This document shows positions 50,801-59,800 of a stretch of DNA of 64,000 nucleotides, in pieces. The DNA is from Sipunculus nudus (Eukaryota; Annelida; Sipuncula; Golfingiida; Sipunculidae): NCBI GenBank assembly GCA_026874595.1, contig CM049312.1, forward strand, positions 50,657,429 through 50,721,428, in the 5' to 3' direction. The first letter of the stretch is position 1. Every line of letters begins with the position of its first letter. The notes below the pieces were generated by a model that saw nothing but the letters and a program-made list of their open reading frames with translations, was not told where the DNA came from and did not search any database. Position numbers and translations under genes: made by a program.

Positions 50801-53800
50801 TACAGGTAGTCAACAAACGACTACGTGTATTCGCCAAAATCAGAGTGGAACGGGTGAAGTGAGGCATGGATTGAGTGGCAAGGGGAAATAGAGTGAGGTG
50901 AGTTGAATATTAGCATGGATGTCTGCATAAGTCAAACCACTACTGAGATATGAGTGATTTTAGCCCACGGCAGACAAACAGACGGATGCTGTGCAAAAAT
51001 GGTTTCAGGTGGCCCCTCTAATTTTGTGTAATGATAAAGAACTATGTGTGATCTATAAACATGCAAAATTTTGGCCAAATCTGTCAAATGGTTCCCGAGA
51101 TATGAGCTTGAATGTCTGCAGCGTAAACTAGAATGTAGGTGGTGCCACCTGTCATAAAATCAAGAAAGCTGTCCAGGATGTATAAACATACAAAATTTTA
51201 GGCAGACATGTCAATCCACTGCCGAGATATGAGTGATTTTATTCCACGGCAGACAAACAGACATACACTGTGCAAAAATGGCTACAGGTTGCCCCACCAG
51301 TTTTGCGTATGATAAAGAGCTATGTGAGATCCATACACATGCAAATTTTCAGGAAGATACATCAAACCAGTCCTGAGATATAAGCTTGGAAGTCTGCAGC
51401 GTAAACTAGAATGTAGGTGGTGCTAGCTGTCAGAAAATCAAGAAAGCTATCAAGGATGTATTAGCATACCAAATTTCAGGTGAATTAGTCAAAACACTCC
51501 AGAGATATGAGTGATTTTAACCCTAGGCAGATGAACAGATAGACACTGTGCAAACATGGTTGCAGGTGGCGCCACCATTTTTTGTGTATGTTATAAAGCT
51601 ATCCAAAGGCTACATTTGGACAAAACTTTTTTCCTAATCAGTCAAACATTTCATGAGATATGTGGGTTTATGTGTGGAAACAGGCACACAAATGGACGCT
51701 GGACAGAGAGGAAAGGTCAGAGGTCAACGCCAATTGGTTAGGCACCAGTTCACATGTGACCCGATAATTGGTGTAAGTTTCGGAAAAATCGGTCCAGTAG
51801 TCTCAGAGGAGTTCTCCGAAATGAACGCAGTGGCGGCGGCAGAGCCCGGTCAAAAACATTATATCCGCAAAACTTTGTTTTGGCGGATACAAATAAGCAG
51901 GCATATACACTGTGCAAAAGTCATTGCAGGTGGAACCACCAGTCTTGTGAACAAGAAAGCCATCAAAGATGCATGGAAAAGTCAAAATATCAGGCCAATA
52001 TATCAAAATTCTCTTGAGTTAGGTGAACTGAGCTGACTAGGCTTAGGTGAGGAAGACAGTTGCCCTGAGTGAACAGGAACGAATTGCTCTCTGCAGCTAC
52101 TGCACAAAGTGAACTCTTGACCTGCTCCTGGCTGCACTGAGTGAACTCTTGCCCTGTACCTGGCTACACTGAAAGAACTCTTGACCTGTTGCATAATCTG
52201 ACATAGTAGACAGTCTGCCAAAGCTATAAATAGATCCAGACTAACCTTTGGTCTGTAGCCAAATCTGAAATACTTGCCAGTCTGCCAAGCTATTTATAGA
52301 TACAGACACAAGCTTAGCCAATTTGTGAATCTGTTTACACATACTGAAAGACTTTGGCTACAATGCTTTTTTCAAACTGACATATCCATAAGATTGTTTT
52401 ATAAAATTGTTTAGAATAATAAAAGATGTAGTCCTTTCATTGCAAAAGGTCCAATACATCTGCCCAACAAGCATATAAGTAAACTTGAACAGAGGCCTTT
52501 TAAGAATCATTTTCATGCAATGTTACAGAAGTTGAAACAACAGTTTTGCAGAAGAAGACTATTGCAGTCCTCAGTTTGAAATAGGCTTACTAATGGCCAC
52601 AAGACCAATTTCATGCAGCTTTCTATGACTCTACCAAAAAAAATTCACCAAATCTATTCTTATACAATTGAAAGAACCCTACCGAAAGATAATTCTTGTG
52701 AGAAATTAAATGATTCAGCTTGACAGTTTCATCATAAACCATTTTTAAACTGAAAAGGGCCTTAATTACGAGATTTTTTGTCTGTAAAAAACAGGTTGAC
52801 GTAGGTAGCTCCACAAAAACTGCATTTCCAAATATGAGTCTTTTGACCAACTTATGCACAAAATTTAGTGATGCTAGCTCTGTGTTGATTCTGAGACTGT
52901 TATGTCAGAATATTTTATTGGCCAAATGACAAAGTTCAAATTCATGTAACTTCACCAAAATTCATCAAACCCAAACCATTTGAACATATTTGAGAGAGCT
53001 TATCTTTGGGATCATTTTTGTTAAATATTGACCCATTTGGTGGAATGATTTTGGACAAGTACATTTTCAAAGTTTTTTTTAGATTTTTCTCTGTAAAATG
53101 GAAGTTAATGCAAGTGACGCCACAAAGCGCTCAATCCCACAACATTTGATATTAGCTCTTGCTGTTCCTGAGAAATTATGGGTTAATGTACTGATGACCA
53201 ATGACCCCGCACAGAAAAGGTTGATGCAGTTGGCGCCTTCAATACCTCAAATTCATATATGAGTCATGTGACCAACATTTGCATATGACTTGGTGATGAC
53301 AGCTCCAGCCATTTCTGATACTGTAATTTTATTATTTTAGTTCAGCTTTCTGTAACTCAGCTAAAAATGACCAAACTGAAACCATTGGAACAAACTTGGG
53401 GGGAGATTGTTCCTGGGATCATTTCTGTGACAATTTTGCTGGACAGTTTAGGTGAGAAGTTTTAAAAACTGTTTTGTTGCTTTTTCCATATAGCAAACTA
53501 GATGTGTCGGAACGACACAAATGCCCCCGCCTAGGGCAAATTAGAAACATTTGTTAAATTTTGAAAAATTTTTTAAGTTCAGGAGGTATCGTATGGTCAA
53601 AAGTTGGTCAACAAGGGCAAAATGCAAACCCGATCTGTAACGGGTCATTATCAAGCAACACACCAAAAATCAGGCCAGTATCTGCAGGCATTGTGAAAAA
53701 AAGTCTGTACATGTGTATTTGTCATGAAAATTTATATTTTTTAAAAATTTTCTATGTTCAGGAGCCGTAAATCAATCAAAAGTAGGTCAACCGGGACGAA

Positions 53801-56800
53801 ACGCGATCTCAATCTGTAACTGTCATTATCTGCCCTCACATAAAAAATCAGGGTGGTATCTGCAGGCATTGAGGAAAAAAAGTCTGTACATATGTATTTG
53901 TTATGAAAATTTCTATGTTTCATGAAAATTTCTATGTTCAGGAGCAGTCAAATGGTCAAAAGTAGGTCAACTGGGACAAAACAAGTACTCGATTTTTAAC
54001 TAGTCATTATCAGCCTAAAGACAAAAAATCAGGCCCGTATCTGAAGGCACTGCGAAAAAAGTCCGTACATGTGCACTTTTTTATGAAATTTTCTATGTTA
54101 GAGCACCATCAAACGGTCAAAAGTAGGTCAGCTGGGACAAAACGTGAACTTGATCTGTAACTGGTCATTATCTGCCCACACACCAAAAATCAGGCCAATA
54201 TCTGCAGGTATTGCAATAAAAGTCTGTACATGTGTATTTGTCATGAAAATTTATATTTTTCATGAAATTTTCTATGTTCAGGAGCCATAAAACGGTCAAA
54301 ATAGGTCAACTGGGACAAAACAAGAACTCGATTTTTAACTGGTCATTATCAGCCTACACACCAAAAATCAGGCCCGTATCTGAAGGCACTGCGAAAAAAG
54401 TCCGTACATGTGCACTTTTTTATGAAATTTTCTATGTTAGAGCACCGTCAAATGGTCAAAAGTAGGTCAACTGGGACAAAACGTGAACTTGATCTGTAAC
54501 TGGTCATTATCTGTCCACACACCAAAAATCAGGCCAATATCTGCAGGTATTGCAAAAAAAGTCTGTACATGTGTATTTGTCATGAAAATTTATATTTTTC
54601 ATGAAATTTTCTATGTTCAGGAGCCATAAAACGGTCAAAAGTAGGTCAACTGGGACAAAACGCAAACTCGATCTGTAACTGGTCAATATCTGCTTTCACA
54701 TAAAAAATCAGGGTGGTATCTGCAGGCATTGAGGAAAAAAAGTCCTTACATATGCATTTGTTATGAAAATTTCTATGTTTCATGAAAATTTCTATGTTCA
54801 TGAGCAGTCAAAAGGTCAAAATTAGGTCAACTGGGACAAAACAAGAAATCGATCTGTAACTGGTCATTATCAGCCTACACACCAAAAATCAGGCCTGTAT
54901 CTGCAGGCACTGCGAAAAAAAGTCCCTACATGTACACTTTTTTATGAAATTTTCTATGTTAGAGCACCGTCAAACGGTCAAAAGTAGGTCAACTGAGACA
55001 AAACGTGAACTCGATCTGTAACTGGTCATTATCTGCCCACACACCAAAAATCAGGCCAATATCTGCAGGTATTGCAAAAAAAGTCTGTACATGTGTATTT
55101 GTCATGAAAATTTATATTTTTCATGAAATTTTCTAAGTTTAGGAGCCGTAAAACGGTCAAAAGTAGGTCAACTGAGACGATATGCGAACTCGATCTGTAA
55201 CTGGTCAATATCTGCCCACACACCAAAAATCAGGCCAATATCTGCAGGCATTGCGAAAAAAGTCCATACAACTGTTTGATTTCGGAATGACGGAAGGATG
55301 GAATGACGGACATGGGTAAAACTATATGCCCCCGCCACTTTGTGGGGGGGGGGGGGCATAAAAAATGAGCAAAATGACTGTCAGTCTTACCTGTGGACTT
55401 GATGATGTTTCCTGTATCCAGTTCTGCAGCTTCCTTTTTTAGTTTTATTGCTGCTGCTTTACCTCTTGTAGGTTTACCTGTAACAAATACTGACTGGTGA
55501 GAATAAGTTAAACAAATTACCAAATTCTAGGTCATAAGACCATAAGAAAGATATGAAAAACCAAGGGACCCATGGGTCACTGTGCTCAGCTGAAGTTGAC
55601 CTTGAAGATAAAAATCTAAAATGATATCAAATGGAGATAAAGTGTAAGAGGAAGAGGTAATATAGGCCATAGTTGGTTTATATGATTGGTTTGTATAGAT
55701 GAGCAAGAAGTTGTTGCAAATAATATTTTGTGACCTGACCATGTGTTTCCTGATGTAGTCATTAGTTGGCTTTTTAAATAATATATAGTTGGCTTTTTTA
55801 TAATATATATTATTAAATATATGTATTTTTTATTTTATGAAATGTATACAGTTGAAATATAACTTATGTCATGAGTCCACAGATGAAAGGACTTGGTGGT
55901 GGTAGGGGGGTGGAATGGTGGGATTTACAACATATCTGTATTATTATAGTGAATTTACATAGGATTTTCACTTAATTCAACAATGCTTACAGGATAAAAA
56001 GTTCATTCATAAGTACTTAATACTTAAAACAGGACAGACAGACTGGTAGACAAAAAAGGTGATAATATATGAAGTTTCAATTGTTTCTTAATTTATTTAT
56101 TATAACAAATTTTTTTTAAAAGTTTAACATCTGCTTTCAAATTTCAGACTAAAAATAGCTTTATTCAAAACACATACAGCTTATGAAAGTTATTTCAACA
56201 GTGCTGATAGGAAAAATTTCACAATAAATATAAATTTAATGATAACGGAGAGATGATGGACATAGCTGATCACTTTATGTTCCATTCTCCTAAGGCAAGA
56301 ATATGTTTCAATAAGATCTTAATTTTTTTTAATCCTATTATTTTTTTAATTAAATAAATTTTACACATTTCCAATAAAAACTAATGTCCCAGTACACAGG
56401 AATCAATGGCAGCAGTGGGGGTTGGGGGGGGGGGGGGGGGGAGGGGCAGATGGTTGGATTAACAACGCTTCTGCATATACATACAGGGCAAACAAAGCCT
56501 GATCTCAAATTCTGCTGAGGCAGGAAAATAATGAACAAATGTTTGTATTAGATCCTCATTTTTTATCACATCAATTTTTTTATTATAAGTTTATATTTCT
56601 ATACATTTCCAATATAACATATATATCTGAAAATAAAATTTGATTCATAATTCTCCATTGCATCATCATAATTCTCAATCTTGTCAGACAACAACACATC
56701 ATGCTTACAAATGTTTATTTTTTTACTACAAAAATGAATTTGCAAAACAATAAATATCTAAAAATAATAATTGATTCAGATTTCATAATTTTAAAATGTG

Positions 56801-59800
56801 CCTTTTTATCTATAATTTGCTTCAAAGTTTATAAATCTAAGCATTCTGATAAGTTTAATTATATTTGTTAAAATCATTTAAAAGAAAATTGATTTCTTTA
56901 AAAATGCTACATTACACCTTGGATTACACTTTGAATTACTTTTTCAAGGAAAGATTTTGTATATTGGAGTGGAAACAGCATTACAATTAAGGAGATACAT
57001 TGAAAACAATGGGGTGGTGATATGAGAATAACTGTACACCTGTCACAGCAGGGGATTCCCCCCAGTGACTGTAACAAATCAGAAACCCTGGTATAGCTGC
57101 AACTGGACAAAACAAATGACTATTATAGAGCCTCAAAGAAAAAATCAATAACTTACCTAATTTTCAAGCTTTTATTTTCAAATTTCAGATTTAAACAAAT
57201 TGAATACTTATGTTTACATGCTGTGAAAATTAAATCAATAGTACTTACAGGAAAACAACGTGTCATGGTCAAAGTTGGGCAAAATTTAAGTTACTGATTT
57301 TATTTTTATGCTAATAACTTTAAAAATTAAAAAATTTAGATCTAATTTTGGGTAAACAATTGAATCTTAAGTAATTAAATGAAGTTATATACTTGGGGAA
57401 AATAGTCTCTAGTTTCAAAATTTTCCATGTTAAGTGAGTAAATATTTTTCCTGATTTTTTACAAAGTCCATTATGTTTGGGCCCATTACTTAAAGAAATT
57501 ATATTTAACAGACTTAATTTGTGGCATGTATTTAGGAAATATATAGGAGATTACTTCTGGTAAATATTAAGAAAAACAGATATGTGGTTTTGATATAAGG
57601 CAGTCCTGAGTGTAATAATAGGTTTTTTAAATGAAATTTTAGGTTTTTCCTAAATATCTCGAAGGAACGAGGTCATATTGAACCAATTTTCGGTATGGTA
57701 GGAGATTTTGGGGACGTCTAACAGTATGACAAATTTTGGATTCATAGGCCTAACGGTTTCAAAACGAGCCAGTTGGACAGACGACGGACAATGGATCACG
57801 ACTATAGCTCAGGAGACTTATAGTCAGCTGAGCTAAAAAGCTATTTAATCTTACGTCATATACTTATTTGTAACACTTGAAGTGCAAATCTTTAATCATT
57901 TTTATTTATAGAAAATAAAATTCGAACTTGAAAGTATGTTAATTCAGTTTCTTCCCTTTTCAATAAGCAGAAATGGTCTCCTTTTTGAAATGTATATTGA
58001 AATATAAGTCCGGCATTTTTGGAAAAAGTTGATATGTTCAACCTCTGCCTAAGGCCTACTGAAAAAAGTAATGTCCAAAGTTATAACCCCCTTAATTAAC
58101 CAAATATGGCATAAAAACCATATTTAAATGCAACATAATATCATATAAACTGCTGAAACTGCTTTTTCTCCCGTTTGTATTTCTTTATAACAAACTGATG
58201 TATCTCAAGAACTATTTAAGATATTTAACTGAAATTTTCAGGATTAACAGAAAATATCATATTCAATATCTCTTAAATTTTCATAGGTTTGAGAGTCACT
58301 TTTTGTGGATACATGTTTTTGTAAAACAACATAAATTGAAAGGGGTAAATTAAGAATTAAAAACATGGAATCTTTCAAATTTTGTATTTTTTAGTACACA
58401 AATGTACATGAAACAAGGTCTCACATCGAATAATATAACTAAAACAGTACAGATATGATATCTTGGTGGTCAGTAATATCCTAAATGAGGTATTACCTTT
58501 TTAGGGGGCATTGCACTACTACATACTAAAGGAAATCATGGTGTATACACATCTCTCTTTTGTTTAACCTGTTAATTGACCCAGATTTCATATTTTCTAT
58601 GGAAATCAAAGGAGTACCAAATAAAACATCTGATCCTTTATGAAACAGTCCCATTTCATCATGCTATTCATTTGTAACGCAAGTGTAGTGTCAGATGAAA
58701 CCTTAAATAAGAAAGAGGAACAGACCCATTTAACAAATTGCTCATTACCTTGGTGTGGGTGACCTTTTGATGTCACATTCCTATTAATTTCATAAAAAAT
58801 GAAAGGCTTTATAGTTTATTCTAAAAAATATTGTGTTTGTTGGTCAGTATTTAGTTCAGTGGTGTTTACAGCACATGAAAATAATTTTTTTTTTCTGATT
58901 TTGTCAATGGAAATGTTTTAGGGTGAGCACTTGGTCCTTGGGCCCTTATTTATCCTCCACAGCTATTTCCTAGATTCACTAGATTCACTGCCACTCATTA
59001 AAATGATGACTGCCCTGATAAATCAGGAATGAATGGAGATATACCGGTAATTCCTCAATCCAGTAACATGCTGAAAGTAGTTTTCTCAGACATAAATAAG
59101 GCGTTACATTTCATTCACAGATTTTCAGAAGCCTGGGTTTTACACTTGCATGATAGATAGAAGGGCATATGATATACCAAAGTAAAGCTTAATTAATGAG
59201 CATTTGTGTGATGGACTCCAAAAGCAAAAATTACTTGACTGGTTGAAATGTTTGGGAAAAGTAACAACTAACCTCTCTTTAGTTTTATCAAATTATGAAT
59301 TTTGAGCCATCTAGCAAGACTGAGAAAAATTCATGTCATTTTCAAAAATGAAAGGGGACACCATAACCTTGTAGGACTTCTTGGGTAAAAGCTTTCTCTT
59401 TTAAAGATTTAGGGATTAGCAAATAGCTTTAAAACATAGTCAATCCATGTAGGTCCAACAAATAATATGATATGATGTGGTTACTGCAGCATTTGTGTGC
59501 TGATTAAGCTTTATGTATTTTAGCTGATCAGGATGTCACATGGGACATTCAGAAATTACATCAACCTGTAACTTTAGGGCCTCCTGTTGACTCTTGATCT
59601 TTCAACAGCTACCTTCAATTAGCAGCACTAGAAAGGGCATGTTCTAAGCTTTCCGTTGATGTAAAGAAGCTGCACTTTGTCATTCAACAGAGGCCACAGT
59701 ATTAGCTTTTTGTCAGAAAACCTAATATTTTGTGAAAACGGACCACCTAACAAAATGTGACCAGAATTGTTTCTGCAGGAATATATTAGCAGCATCTATA

